Assembly: GCA_938014215.1 (NCBI GenBank)
Contig: CALLRW010000041.1
Span: 382,692 to 446,691, forward strand
DNA: 64,000 bases
From: an uncultured Alistipes sp.
GTDB lineage: Bacteria > Bacteroidota > Bacteroidia > Bacteroidales > Rikenellaceae
Reading direction: 5' to 3'
The notes beneath the pieces were generated by a model. That model was not told the origin of the DNA and ran no database searches. It saw only the letters and a program-made list of their open reading frames with translations. The translations under genes were made by a program, and so were the position numbers. Below, piece after piece: positions 45,086-54,548 of this stretch (within the stretch, counting starts at the first letter, position 1; each line of letters opens with the position of its first letter).

Positions 45086-47044
45086 CTACTGCGCCTCCTC
45101 CACCGTGTGGCCCTCGTCCGTGAACTTCAGACGCGGAGCCGACTCCTGGAACGTGCCGTCGGCCATGCGCAGCGTCCACTTCTCGGCCTGGAAGATCTCC
45201 TTCCAGATCCGCTCGTCGGTCCACATCGACTTCACGTAGTGAAGGCGCATCACCGGCGTCGTGTCACGCAGCACGAAGTCCAGCGAGACGATGCCATCCT
45301 GGCACGAAAGGAAGCTCTTGAAATAGGGGAACGTACGGCGGATGAGCGGCTTCTCGATGGCCGGATAGGCCACCTCGTAGACCGCCTTCGGGAACTGCGC
45401 GTCGTCGCCCCACTTCTCCTGGTTGGCCACGAACCGTCCGTTCATCGCCGTAACCTCGCGGAACATCACCTGCGCAAACTCCTCGCGCGAAACCTCCCCG
45501 GCCCACGCAAAGCTCTTGAGCACCGTGTGCATCGGGATCACCTTCTCGCCATCCTTCACCGGAATCACCAGCTCGCGGGCATCGATCGCCTCGGCCAGTT
45601 GCTCCTCCGTGATCTCCACCGACGGATCCGTGTAGACCGTCACGGCTACCGGGCAGGCAAACTCCGACGTGAAGCCGTAGATGCCCTCGATCTTCTGCAG
45701 CACCATGCCGAAGTAGACCATGTCCATCCGGTCGTGGAGCCCCTCGACGCCCAGCTGAAGCACCCGCAGCGTCGGCACGTCGGCCGAAGGCGTGGCGTAC
45801 TTGCGCAGCGTCGGCGTGAAGATCGCAGCCTGGATCTTCACCGTATCCGTGCGCGTCGGGTCAAAGAAGACCTCGACTCCGTGGCGACGCACGAAGGTCT
45901 TCACCCCGTAGACACCCGGCACCGTCTGCATCTTGGCCGAGAAGGCCTTCGACGAGCCGTAGCACTTCACGGTCTGGAGTCCGTCGAGCTTGTAGGTCTC
46001 GAGGTGCTCGACCTGCTCGTAGTCACCCCACTTCTCGTCGATGGTCGGCAGCTCGAGCGTATTGCCCAGCCACAGCGCGATGGCAAAGAGCACGACGGTC
46101 AGCACACCCGGCACCCAGCGCAGCGACCGGCGGCCGTTGAACTGCAGCGCATCCTGTGCGCACGACGAGATGCACTGTCCGCACATCGTACAGTCGACGT
46201 GTTTCACCTTGCCCAGATCCTGCACGCGGATGCCGTAGGGGCACTTCTTCGTGCAGAGCCCGCAGCCGTTGCACGCCTCCGTGTCACGAACGACGTACAT
46301 CAGCGGGAAGGTGCAGCTGCGCAGCTTGATCATCTCGATCAGGTAGGCAGCCACGCACGTCGCTCCCAGGATCCACGGCCAGCTCCCCTCGACGCCGAGC
46401 AGTCCCAGCACCCAGGCCACAACCGCCGCGGCAAGCAGCAGCCACGTGAACTTGAAGATGTTGCTGGCGGCGCCCAGCGGGCAGATGTACTTGCACCAGA
46501 ACATCTTGACCACGATGCCGCCCAGCAGGAGCAGCACCAGGCTCACGATCGACATCCAGAGGACAATCTCCCCCTTGAAGCCCGTCGCTACGGCGTAGTA
46601 GGGATCCAACTGCTTGCAGAACAGCTCGCTCGACGAGAGCGTATTATAGAGAATCGTGAAGAGCAGCACGTACTTCACCACGCGCAGCAGCCGGTCGGCA
46701 ACACTGCCCGAACGGATCTCCACCTGCACGTGCAGCCGCTTGCCGAGTCGTCCCATCGCCTCGCCTACGGTCCCCACCGGGCAGAGATAGCCGCAGAAGA
46801 GTTTCGAAAAGAGGATCACCCCCACGGCCAGCACCAGGCCCATCATGATCTGCAGCATCGACATCGAGCAGGCCAGCGAATGGTTGACCAGATAGGTGCC
46901 GAAGGCCTGCAGCCCGCCGAACGGACAGTACTTCTCGACATCCACGGCCTTGTCTCCCAGTGCGGAGATGACGACCGTGACCACAATGGCGGCCAGGACG
47001 CCCCACTGCAGCACATGTTTCACATAATTGGGTTTTCGTTTCAT
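45086..47044 (-). CDS. NapH-type membrane 4Fe-4S protein with metal-binding-like C-terminal repeats
   Basis: 652 aa from ATG 47044. About six membrane segments occupy the N-terminal 350 residues, with two CxxxCP motifs (FCGYLCPVG, WCKYICPLG) as in NapH/NosR/CcoG. A ferredoxin domain with two clusters follows (CNGCGLCTKKCP, CTMCGQCISSC). The C-terminal half has heavy-metal-associated-like modules (e.g. GLQTVKCYGSSKAFSAKMQTV). It is last in the TonB receptor operon (37 nt after the FISUMP lipoprotein). It likely supplies electrons across the inner membrane, perhaps for metal reduction during uptake; the metal is unknown. Confidence 0.87.
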   Translation of the reverse strand: MKRKPNYVKHVLQWGVLAAIVVTVVISALGDKAVDVEKYCPFGGLQAFGTYLVNHSLACSMSMLQIMMGLVLAVGVILFSKLFCGYLCPVGTVGEAMGRLGKRLHVQVEIRSGSVADRLLRVVKYVLLFTILYNTLSSSELFCKQLDPYYAVATGFKGEIVLWMSIVSLVLLLLGGIVVKMFWCKYICPLGAASNIFKFTWLLLAAAVVAWVLGLLGVEGSWPWILGATCVAAYLIEMIKLRSCTFPLMYVVRDTEACNGCGLCTKKCPYGIRVQDLGKVKHVDCTMCGQCISSCAQDALQFNGRRSLRWVPGVLTVVLFAIALWLGNTLELPTIDEKWGDYEQVEHLETYKLDGLQTVKCYGSSKAFSAKMQTVPGVYGVKTFVRRHGVEVFFDPTRTDTVKIQAAIFTPTLRKYATPSADVPTLRVLQLGVEGLHDRMDMVYFGMVLQKIEGIYGFTSEFACPVAVTVYTDPSVEITEEQLAEAIDARELVIPVKDGEKVIPMHTVLKSFAWAGEVSREEFAQVMFREVTAMNGRFVANQEKWGDDAQFPKAVYEVAYPAIEKPLIRRTFPYFKSFLSCQDGIVSLDFVLRDTTPVMRLHYVKSMWTDERIWKEIFQAEKWTLRMADGTFQESAPRLKFTDEGHTVEEAQ

Positions 47045-47081
47045 GAAATGGTAAAAATTTGTGTGTGTCTTTCGTCTCGGT

Positions 47082-48632
47082 TTACTCGGCATCCTTGATG
47101 CAGCGAACCGGAACCCCGCAGAAGCCGCTGTTGTAGGCCACCGTCACGCGGTTGTAGCTCGCATTGTAGGTGAGCAGGGCCGCATAGTACTGGATGTTCT
47201 TCACGCCGCTCGCGGCATCGCCCGCCGTGTTGTAGGTGATCTGGTAGGCCGTCGAACCGGCGTAGTAGCCCATTCCGAAGGCCGAAGCATCGGCCGCCGA
47301 CTTGGTAGCCAGATAAGTAGGCGTCGCCGTCGCGTTGCTGGCGTTCACGTAGCCGCAGCCCGAGAAGTTGAAACCGTCCTCGTTGAGCCGGACGATCGAG
47401 CCGCCGCTCTGCGCCGAATCAAAATAGGGCGACGTCGGATCGCTCAGTCCGCCCGAACCCGAACCGGCCAGCTTCAGCCATTCGTCACAGGTCGGGATGT
47501 GCCAGCCGTCGGGGCAGATGCCCTGCGCAGCCTCCGCCGTATTGTAGTTGTCGGCCGTCAGTCCGCCTTCGAGTCCCAGCAGCACCGAATAGCTGTAGAG
47601 CAGTCCGTTCGTCTCGACCAGCGAAGGATCGGCCGCCTTGTCCAGGTTGCACGGATACCAGACGCCGCTGCCGTCTGTCGGATCGCTCGACGGAGTCTTC
47701 CCCTCCGGCACGTAGCGCAGATTCTCGGCCATCCACGTGCGGCCGTCCTTCAGCGTCACGATCTTGTACTTCACGCCGCCCCACTCGACCGTGGCGGCCT
47801 CGCTCGTCCCGGCCCCTTCGGTCGGAATCTCATCGGCATCCTCCCAGCCCTCGATCGGACCGTCGATCACGACCTCCATCTGAGCCGGCTTGACGCGGAC
47901 GGTCACCGGATAGCTCTTGCCGCCGACCAGCTCCGTCTCGCTGTAGCTCTGCGAGCGGGTCCCCTCGGCCGTGGTCACCGTCACACTGAACTTCACCGAC
48001 TGCGGGACTACCAGCGCGTAGTACTTCACCCCGGCGGTCACCTCGCGGGCCACGATCTCCTGCGCCGTGGCATCACTCTTGACCGTCACCTCGTTGGCCG
48101 AAGCATCGACAACGGCTGTCGGGATCGTGCCGTTCACCGAAAGCCGCGTCACCGGGAACTCCGTCTCGTTGTCCACCGTGAAGACCAGTCGCGCCATCTT
48201 GTGGCGGAAGGTCATGTCGACGGCATTCTTCGTCGGGTAGACCCCCGTCTTGAAGGCCGTCATCAGGTCCGATGACGTATATCCCGTCCCGTTCTGATCG
48301 GCTGCCACGGTGAACTCCGCAGGCGCCGGATCGGCATAGGGATAGTAGGCAAAGAGCGTCGCCGGTGCGTTGATATCCTCGTACCAGAGCAGATCCTCGG
48401 CCGCAGCAAACCGGCCGTCGCTGCCAAAGAGGAACTGACGGTTGGTGACGTAGCTCTCCTGAGCCGTCGAGATGTTCACGCCGATGGCGTCACCCGTTTC
48501 GAAATCCACCTCCGTGGCACGTGTGATCGTCGGGTCGATCGTCACACGCATCGGGCCCGCGGCCCCTCCGTCCTCCTTCGAGCAGGCTGCCAGCATCGCG
48601 ACAGCCACTAGACTCGTCAAAATTCGTTTCAT
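47082..48632 (-). CDS. Fimbrillin-like lipoprotein with FISUMP domain
   Basis: 516 aa; lipobox VAVAMLAAC. Residues about 25-265 are fimbrillin-like (FETGDAIGV, LFAYYPYA, FRHKMARLVF). Residues about 285-514 match the Fibrobacter succinogenes major paralogous domain (RTWMAENLRYVPEG, CPDGWHIPTCDEW, and the ending VPVRCIKD). Both are surface-exposed adhesin-like modules in Bacteroidetes. It lies between DUF6850 and the ferredoxin gene in the same operon, so it may be the surface ligand-binding component of the receptor system. Confidence 0.88.
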   Translation of the reverse strand: MKRILTSLVAVAMLAACSKEDGGAAGPMRVTIDPTITRATEVDFETGDAIGVNISTAQESYVTNRQFLFGSDGRFAAAEDLLWYEDINAPATLFAYYPYADPAPAEFTVAADQNGTGYTSSDLMTAFKTGVYPTKNAVDMTFRHKMARLVFTVDNETEFPVTRLSVNGTIPTAVVDASANEVTVKSDATAQEIVAREVTAGVKYYALVVPQSVKFSVTVTTAEGTRSQSYSETELVGGKSYPVTVRVKPAQMEVVIDGPIEGWEDADEIPTEGAGTSEAATVEWGGVKYKIVTLKDGRTWMAENLRYVPEGKTPSSDPTDGSGVWYPCNLDKAADPSLVETNGLLYSYSVLLGLEGGLTADNYNTAEAAQGICPDGWHIPTCDEWLKLAGSGSGGLSDPTSPYFDSAQSGGSIVRLNEDGFNFSGCGYVNASNATATPTYLATKSAADASAFGMGYYAGSTAYQITYNTAGDAASGVKNIQYYAALLTYNASYNRVTVAYNSGFCGVPVRCIKDAE

Positions 48633-48653
48633 AAGCGTATCGTTTTACAACGG

Positions 48654-50150
48654 TTAAAAATTATATCCCACGCGCAGTGTCGCCCCAACGCGGTTGGCCT
48701 GTGCGACATACTCCAGATCGAAGCCGTGTTCGTAACGCGCCGTCAGGTCGACGTAGAACCGGCGGATGTTGCGCCGAACGCCGGCCTCGGCTCCCAGCCG
48801 CGCCGCCGTCAGGTACTCGTTCTCCTCGTTGTAGAAGTCGGTCAGACGCACCGGGTAATCGCCCGGTTGCGCCGGCACCTCGTCCGTCGACTCCCACTCG
48901 CTGAAACCGCCCTGGCGGAAGTCCGCCCCGAGGATCATCTCCCAGGCCCCCAGCCGATAGAGCCACCGGCTCCAGACCGTGGTCCAGTGCATCCGCTGGC
49001 CGCGCACCTCGGGGTACATCAGCGTCGACTCGCGGTTGAGCTCCGTAAAGTCGACTCCCGTGCGCCAGTCCATGCGCGCGGTCTTCCAGGCGTATTCGCC
49101 GTGCAGCTCGAGGCTCTTGCGGCCGAAGATCGGCGTCGAACCGTGGAGGTGCGGCGTCGAGACGCCGTTGACGGTCTCGTAAGTGATGATGTTCTCGCGG
49201 TTGTCGAGCGACTCCCAGACCATCCCCACGTGCAGGCGGTGGCGCGACTCGGCCTCCCCGAGCGTCAGCACGCCGTCGGCCGTAACCCGGTGCGTCACGA
49301 ACTCGTGCCAGATCGTACCGCCCTCGCCCGTGCGGCCCTGCCGGTTGCGGTAGGTGCCCTCGACGTAGAGCGGGCCGTACTGCAGCTGCAGCCCCGCCCC
49401 CTGGGTCGTCTCACGAACCGGGAAGCCCGTGACGCCCGACGTGGTCAGGTGCAGGTCGTTGCTCTCCCACAGCTGCAGCGATCCGTAGCGCAGACCGCGG
49501 TCGAAAAAGGCCTGGTAGGATTCGGGTGTCGAGCCGATCTCCTCGGCCTCGAGCTTCTCGTTGTCGATCCCCACGATATAGGCCACGCCCGCCGCAAAGT
49601 GTCCCGTACGGTACATGACGCCCGGCGAGAACTCGAAGTCGAGCCGTGTGTTCTTGTGGCGCAGGTCCTTGCGCTTGGCGTAGTTGCGCGCCTCGAACGT
49701 CGTATGGACACCCGCCAGCCAGCCGCGCCCCAGTTCGGCCGAAAGGGCCGCCTGGAAGTTGTAGCTCTCGCGGACCTTCCGGCCCGGAGTGAACTCCACG
49801 ATGTCGACCGGATAGTAGCCCGGAACGGTGAACATCGATCCGCACATGTTGCGCCCGTCGAAGTAGTCGTAGTTGAAGCCGCCGGCAAACGAGATCCGCT
49901 GCAGGTGGCGGATCGACTCGGTCCGCACCCCCGCGTTCCAGCTGTTGTCCGACGACGAGGGGGACGCCAGCCCGCCGTTCTCCTTCGTGAAGTAGGCCTC
50001 GGCGTAGGAACGGCTCACCGTATCCTGCCGAAGTCCGGCGCCGTTGATCGAGCCGTCCCACGGATTGCGCCGCTCGATCTGCTCGAAACGATCCTGCGCC
50101 ACGGCTCCCGTGGCGGCGATCAGCATCAGTAGGGTCACCATCCGTCTCAT
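48654..50150 (-). CDS. DUF6850 outer-membrane beta-barrel protein
   Basis: 498 aa with a signal peptide (LLMLIAATGAVA) and alternating beta strands throughout, ending in a terminal aromatic (VGATLRVGYNF), the outer-membrane insertion signal. It matches DUF6850, commonly found next to DUF4876 and a TonB receptor. Its start overlaps the DUF4876 stop (ATGA). Its role is unknown, perhaps a second pore or receptor partner. Confidence 0.82.
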   Translation of the reverse strand: MRRMVTLLMLIAATGAVAQDRFEQIERRNPWDGSINGAGLRQDTVSRSYAEAYFTKENGGLASPSSSDNSWNAGVRTESIRHLQRISFAGGFNYDYFDGRNMCGSMFTVPGYYPVDIVEFTPGRKVRESYNFQAALSAELGRGWLAGVHTTFEARNYAKRKDLRHKNTRLDFEFSPGVMYRTGHFAAGVAYIVGIDNEKLEAEEIGSTPESYQAFFDRGLRYGSLQLWESNDLHLTTSGVTGFPVRETTQGAGLQLQYGPLYVEGTYRNRQGRTGEGGTIWHEFVTHRVTADGVLTLGEAESRHRLHVGMVWESLDNRENIITYETVNGVSTPHLHGSTPIFGRKSLELHGEYAWKTARMDWRTGVDFTELNRESTLMYPEVRGQRMHWTTVWSRWLYRLGAWEMILGADFRQGGFSEWESTDEVPAQPGDYPVRLTDFYNEENEYLTAARLGAEAGVRRNIRRFYVDLTARYEHGFDLEYVAQANRVGATLRVGYNF

Positions 50151-51391
50151 AGGCTCTCTCTCAGCGATTGTGTCTCCCGCTCGTAAAAATCGTTCGACGA
50201 GTTGTTCGTATCGTAATAGATCTCAAATCCGGCCGACTCGGTGCTCGCCTCGTTCAGCCGCCGGTGGAGCGTATGCCCCTGCGCCATGGCCGAAAATCCG
50301 ACCGCCCCGGCATCGACATCCGTCCGCAGCCGCTTCGTGCGCACCGCTCCCGTATTGTCGGCCACCTCGGCCCCGTCGATGATCCACTCCCACGGCACCT
50401 TCGAATAGATCAGGCTGCCGTTCTGCGCCTCCGAATCCTTCGTCGACAGGTAGGCCGCCAGGTCGAACCCTTCCGGAGCCCGGAAGATGATCACCGCCGG
50501 CGAGTTGTTCGAGATGACGTAGGTATTGGCACCCGTCTCGCCGCTCTTGCCCGTCTTCTTGAGCACCTTCATGTAGTGCGCCTCGTCGATCTGGTCGCCC
50601 GGCGCCGGCGTCGGATAGGTCTTCGTGCCGGGATAGAGCAGCAGGTCGTAGAGGACGAAATAGCCCTTGCGGTTCAGGTTCACCGACTGCGAATAGGTCG
50701 CCGTGTGGTCGACGCCGTGGTAGGCGATCACGGCATCCTCGCCCGGTGCCAGCGGGAAATCCTCGCCCGTGCCGGGGAACTGCCAGATGCAGTCGGGAAC
50801 AGCCGCAAATTCGCGGAATACCAGGTTGCCCGAGGCATCGGTCGAGGTCCACGGGTTGTTCTGCGCCGAGGAGTTGTAGGGGGCCACCATGCCGAAGCAC
50901 AACCCGTCGAGGTACTGCGTCTCGAAGGAGTTGTTGTGCAGGATGACATACTTGTCGTAGGTGTAGGAGCCCGTCGAGGGGGGATCCTGCGGGCAGCCGC
51001 CCGAATAGATCTCCTTGATGATGATCGTGCCGGGCTTCGAGAACGAAAGCGCCACGCTCATCTGCTGATCGCCGCCCGAAAGGTCGACCAGTTCGACCGC
51101 CCCGTTGAAGACCGCCTCGTCGTCCGGAAGATCCAGCACCGAGAGTTTGTAGTGGCCCGCCGCCACGCGGAACTCCGCCGCACCGCGTGCGTCGGTCTGC
51201 GCCGTATAGACGTTCCCCGAATTGCGATCCGAAAGGGTCACCGCAACCCCGGCGCGCAGGTAGTGTTCATACCCCTCGGGATAGGTGACCGTCACCGCCA
51301 GATGGCGGACGGCATCGCCGTAGGGGGGTCTTTCGAACGACGTACAGGCCGCCGAAAGCATCACCAGCAGAAAAATTGTCAGCTTTTTCAT
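50147..51391 (-). CDS. DUF4876 lipoprotein
   Basis: 414 aa with lipobox VMLSAAC. The N-terminal part is an Ig-like/carboxypeptidase regulatory-like module (AVTVTYPEGYEHYLRAG, TDARGAAEFRV). The remainder carries DUF4876 features (IIIKEIYSGGCPQ, YDKYVILHNNS). It starts 6 nt after the TonB receptor stop. DUF4876 proteins are surface lipoproteins that go with TonB receptors, probably as substrate-binding partners; the ligand is not known here. Confidence 0.85.
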   Translation of the reverse strand: MKKLTIFLLVMLSAACTSFERPPYGDAVRHLAVTVTYPEGYEHYLRAGVAVTLSDRNSGNVYTAQTDARGAAEFRVAAGHYKLSVLDLPDDEAVFNGAVELVDLSGGDQQMSVALSFSKPGTIIIKEIYSGGCPQDPPSTGSYTYDKYVILHNNSFETQYLDGLCFGMVAPYNSSAQNNPWTSTDASGNLVFREFAAVPDCIWQFPGTGEDFPLAPGEDAVIAYHGVDHTATYSQSVNLNRKGYFVLYDLLLYPGTKTYPTPAPGDQIDEAHYMKVLKKTGKSGETGANTYVISNNSPAVIIFRAPEGFDLAAYLSTKDSEAQNGSLIYSKVPWEWIIDGAEVADNTGAVRTKRLRTDVDAGAVGFSAMAQGHTLHRRLNEASTESAGFEIYYDTNNSSNDFYERETQSLRESL

Positions 51392-51397
51392 CGTTCG

Positions 51398-54235
51398 TCA
51401 GAATTTGAACCGCAGCGTCAGCCCGTAGTAGAACGCCGGGGTAAAGACCACACGCACGCCCGTGGCGTACGACCGCAGGAAGGGCCGCGAATTGGTAAAG
51501 TTGTTGGCATAGAACGAGATCGACACGTGGTCGCCGATCTCCTTCGTCACGCTCAGATTGGCCGAAAAGTAGGGATCGTAACCATCCTCGTTGAAGGCGT
51601 AGGTGTTGGCCGACCGCAGAAGCAGCGATCCGAACTCCTCGAGGTTGCTGCGCTCGGCATCGGTAAAGGGGTGGCGGTTCCCCTCGCGGTCGATGTAGGC
51701 AATGGGCCAGATGGCCGTATAGCTGTTGCCGTCGTAGATGCTGCCGCCGGTCGGGTTGCGGTCCTCGTCGACGTTGAAGGCGTACTCCTGGCCATTGAGC
51801 TCCGAAAGGTGCTGCGAACGCTTCAGCAGCGACGCCTCCAGCCGCAGCGAGATGATCAGCCGGATCGACGGCAGGTGGGTCGTCGCCGTGAGGTTCATGT
51901 CCAGCGAGTGGGTCTTCATGCCGTTGTAGGTGATCGTCGAGTTGCCGCCGTTGTCGGCGTAGATCCCCACGTAGGGATAGAACTCTCCGCCGGTCGAGGT
52001 GGCCGGATAGTACCACGCCTCCCCCTCATTGAGGTACCGCGTGTAGCCGTAGGCCCCGTCGAGCCGCAGCTGGGTCCGCAGCGGCCGGATCTCCGGAAAG
52101 TCGAAGACAAACTCCAGGCCCATGCGGTCGACCGGCGAGCCGTTGTCCTGCTGAATGTTCTTCACGAAGGTCTGCCGGTCGGTCCCCACCATCGCGATCC
52201 ATCCCTGGGACATGTTGTCGGCATCGCGGATGAACATCTCGCCCGTCTGGCTATCGACCTTGAAGAGCGGATGGACCGGCATCGAGAAGGCCTCGCCGTC
52301 GGGCGTCGTCGACGGCAGCGAACTCACCCGGTAGGTATAGGGATCGTAGCGGTTCGAAAGCTCGTAGGGGTATTTCGTGCGGTTGAAGTAGCCGACCAGC
52401 GAGATCGACGTCCCGCCCAGCTGCAGGTCGATCCCCACCTCCGAGTTGCGGTTGCGCTGCCAGCGCAGATCGGGGTTGTAGAGGATCTCGTAGGGGCGCG
52501 TGTGGTAGACGTAGAGGCTCTGGCTGCCGTACGACACGCCGTAGACCGGCGTATCGAGGTAGCTCGGATCGGGATAGAGGATCTTGAACGAGGGGAGCTT
52601 CTCGGTGATGCCCCACCCGCCGCGCAGGGTCAGCCACGGCGTGATGCGGTACTTGAGGTTCAGACGCGGCGAGAGGCTCTGCGTCTTGTCGTAGCGGCTG
52701 CCGCGGATGAAGGTCTTCTCGCCGCGCAGGCCCGCCATCAGCTGGATCGATCCCCCGCCGACAGGAAGCGTCAGCGTCTCCTCGATGTAGGCCGCCAGGT
52801 TGTGCATGTAAGGAATGTCGGTATAGGGGCGCGGGCGGTAGCCGTTCGGCGCCAGCGCGGGATCCTCGTAGTAGGCTCCCCGGCCGACGTTGCCCTCGGC
52901 CCGCCACGAAACACCCGCCTTGGCGCTGCTGTGGATGTCGCCCCAGCTGCGCACCCAGGTCGCCTTGAGGTTGGCCGCGTAGTCGAGCTCCTTCGAGTCG
53001 ACGCACTGCGTCGTGTAGTAGGTCGCCGGAAGCAGATCGGCCACGAAATACCCCTCGTCGGTGGCGTGAACCGCCGGGGTCATCGTCGAAGAGGTATTAT
53101 AGGTGTGGACGCGCGAGAGGTTGTCGGCAAAATTGACCGAGGCGTCGAAGTCGAGGCTCGTGATGGCCTTGCGGTTGAGCAGCCACTTGAGCGACGTGTT
53201 GGCCCGCAGCGAATTCTCGCGGTCCTTCTCCCATTCGCCGGCCTGGGCATCGGGATCATCCTCGGAATTCATCCCGCCGAGGTTGGCCGCAAGCCCCAGA
53301 TCGAAGCGCAGGACCCGTGCAAAGGTGTTCTGATAGTTGAGCGACAGCCCTTCGCGCGAATAGGAGGTGTAGGGCGACGTGGGGTTCTTCGTGGCCCGTG
53401 TGTACTCGACGTTGGCGTTCAGCACGCCGCGGTCGCGACCCAGGTCGAAACCCTTCGAGGCGGCAATCTGCTTGGTATGGGGATTGGTCGAGAGGACCAG
53501 CATGTAGGGGGTGCGGCCCTTGCGCGTCGAGATCTTCACCATGCCCGACGAGATGTCGCCGTACTCGGCCGACGGGACACCCGTCACCACCTCGACCGAT
53601 TCGATCGACGTCGAGGAGATGTTGCGCGTGCTGACGCCCGAAAGGTCGCCCAGCGAGGCGTTGGTCGACAACCGCACGCCGTCGACCTCGACCGCCGTGC
53701 CGAACGAGGCGTTGCCGGCCGTCGAACCGCCGTCACGCAGCGAAAAGACGTTGTTCTCCATCAGGTCGGGATTCACCGTCTTGCCGCCCGGAAGCAGGGT
53801 CGAAAGGTCGGAGACGTTGACCATCTGCAGGTGGTTGATCGCCGTCCCCTCGATGGTCCGCGACGTGGCCATCGAGTTGGTCGACTCCCGCGCCGTGACC
53901 ACGACACTCTCCAGTTTGAGGTTCTCCTCCGGGGCGTAGAGCAGCAGCGAATCGAGATTGCCGTGCACCTCGACCTCGGTGAGGGTCGTCACGTAGCCCA
54001 GACTCGAGACCGCAAAGGTCGTCTTCCCGGCGGGAACGTTCTTCACGGAGAAGTTTCCGTCGCTGTCGGCCACGGCCCACAATCCGGCATTGGGAATTTC
54101 GACGACAGCCTGTCCGATCGGTGTCGGACTCTTGGCCCCCTGGACGAGCACGCGGCCCGAGACATCATACTGCTGCGCGGCGAGTCCTACCGGCAGCATG
54201 CAACAAAGCGACAAAATCAGTAGAATTCTCCTCAT
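51398..54235 (-). CDS. TonB-dependent outer-membrane receptor
   Basis: 945 aa. Start at 54235 (MRRILLILSL) is fixed by a strong AGGAGG site and gives a signal peptide. Order: carboxypeptidase-like regulatory domain (YDVSGRVLVQG... to about 110), plug with VVVTARES and VEVVTGVPSAEYGDISSG, then the beta-barrel ending in LTLRFKF. It is first in the operon with DUF4876, DUF6850, the FISUMP lipoprotein and the membrane ferredoxin. No SusD partner is present, so it is more like a metal, siderophore or peptide receptor than a glycan one. Confidence 0.95.
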   Translation of the reverse strand: MRRILLILSLCCMLPVGLAAQQYDVSGRVLVQGAKSPTPIGQAVVEIPNAGLWAVADSDGNFSVKNVPAGKTTFAVSSLGYVTTLTEVEVHGNLDSLLLYAPEENLKLESVVVTARESTNSMATSRTIEGTAINHLQMVNVSDLSTLLPGGKTVNPDLMENNVFSLRDGGSTAGNASFGTAVEVDGVRLSTNASLGDLSGVSTRNISSTSIESVEVVTGVPSAEYGDISSGMVKISTRKGRTPYMLVLSTNPHTKQIAASKGFDLGRDRGVLNANVEYTRATKNPTSPYTSYSREGLSLNYQNTFARVLRFDLGLAANLGGMNSEDDPDAQAGEWEKDRENSLRANTSLKWLLNRKAITSLDFDASVNFADNLSRVHTYNTSSTMTPAVHATDEGYFVADLLPATYYTTQCVDSKELDYAANLKATWVRSWGDIHSSAKAGVSWRAEGNVGRGAYYEDPALAPNGYRPRPYTDIPYMHNLAAYIEETLTLPVGGGSIQLMAGLRGEKTFIRGSRYDKTQSLSPRLNLKYRITPWLTLRGGWGITEKLPSFKILYPDPSYLDTPVYGVSYGSQSLYVYHTRPYEILYNPDLRWQRNRNSEVGIDLQLGGTSISLVGYFNRTKYPYELSNRYDPYTYRVSSLPSTTPDGEAFSMPVHPLFKVDSQTGEMFIRDADNMSQGWIAMVGTDRQTFVKNIQQDNGSPVDRMGLEFVFDFPEIRPLRTQLRLDGAYGYTRYLNEGEAWYYPATSTGGEFYPYVGIYADNGGNSTITYNGMKTHSLDMNLTATTHLPSIRLIISLRLEASLLKRSQHLSELNGQEYAFNVDEDRNPTGGSIYDGNSYTAIWPIAYIDREGNRHPFTDAERSNLEEFGSLLLRSANTYAFNEDGYDPYFSANLSVTKEIGDHVSISFYANNFTNSRPFLRSYATGVRVVFTPAFYYGLTLRFKF

Positions 54236-54240
54236 ATCAA

Positions 54241-54246
54241 CCTCCT
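54241..54246 (-). promoter_or_regulatory. Strong Shine-Dalgarno of the TonB receptor gene
   Basis: The minus strand reads AGGAGG 5 nt before the ATG at 54235. A full SD is unusual in this phylum and decides this start over the ATG at 54253. Confidence 0.7.
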
Positions 54247-54265
54247 GACACACTAACTAACGCAA

Positions 54266-54273
54266 CAAATATA
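54266..54273 (-). promoter_or_regulatory. -7 box of the TonB receptor operon
   Basis: The minus strand reads TATATTTG, an exact TAnnTTTG match, 31 nt before the receptor start. The 313-nt divergent region up to the TetR gene is otherwise AT-rich, with no gene seen in it. Confidence 0.6.
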
Positions 54274-54518
54274 GCGAAAAAAGGGAGGAATCGGTCGCTT
54301 TGCGGGCTCTTTTTTGCGTTTTTTTTTCATTTCGTAAGCCGTTTCCGGTATTTCGAAGCCTTTTCCGCGGTCTTTCGGAGAACGACCGGCCCCGGAACCG
54401 AACAGAAACGCGATTTGGCTTACGGACGATCCGCTTTCAAAAAATCAACAAATCCGTTCCAAAACGAAAAATCCGACAGAAAATCCGCCCCAAATGCTCA
54501 CTTTCGGAAATAAGCCCG

Positions 54519-54526
54519 TATCTTTG
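54519..54526 (+). promoter_or_regulatory. -7 box of the TetR gene
   Basis: TATCTTTG matches TAnnTTTG and lies 22 nt before the TetR start codon at 54549. It shares the divergent region with the TonB receptor promoter. Confidence 0.55.
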
Positions 54527-54548
54527 GAATCGGAAAGAGAAAAAAACG

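Noticed and set aside
42806..47098. Plus-strand open frame of 1430 codons over the S46 and ferredoxin genes
   Set aside because: The minus strand holds two genes with full family motifs. The plus-strand translation is Arg/His/Val-rich, without motifs, as expected for the antisense of GC-rich coding DNA.
50168..54223. Plus-strand open frame of 1351 codons over the TonB receptor operon
   Set aside because: It is a shadow of the TonB receptor, DUF4876 and DUF6850 genes; it has no recognisable domain and unusual composition.
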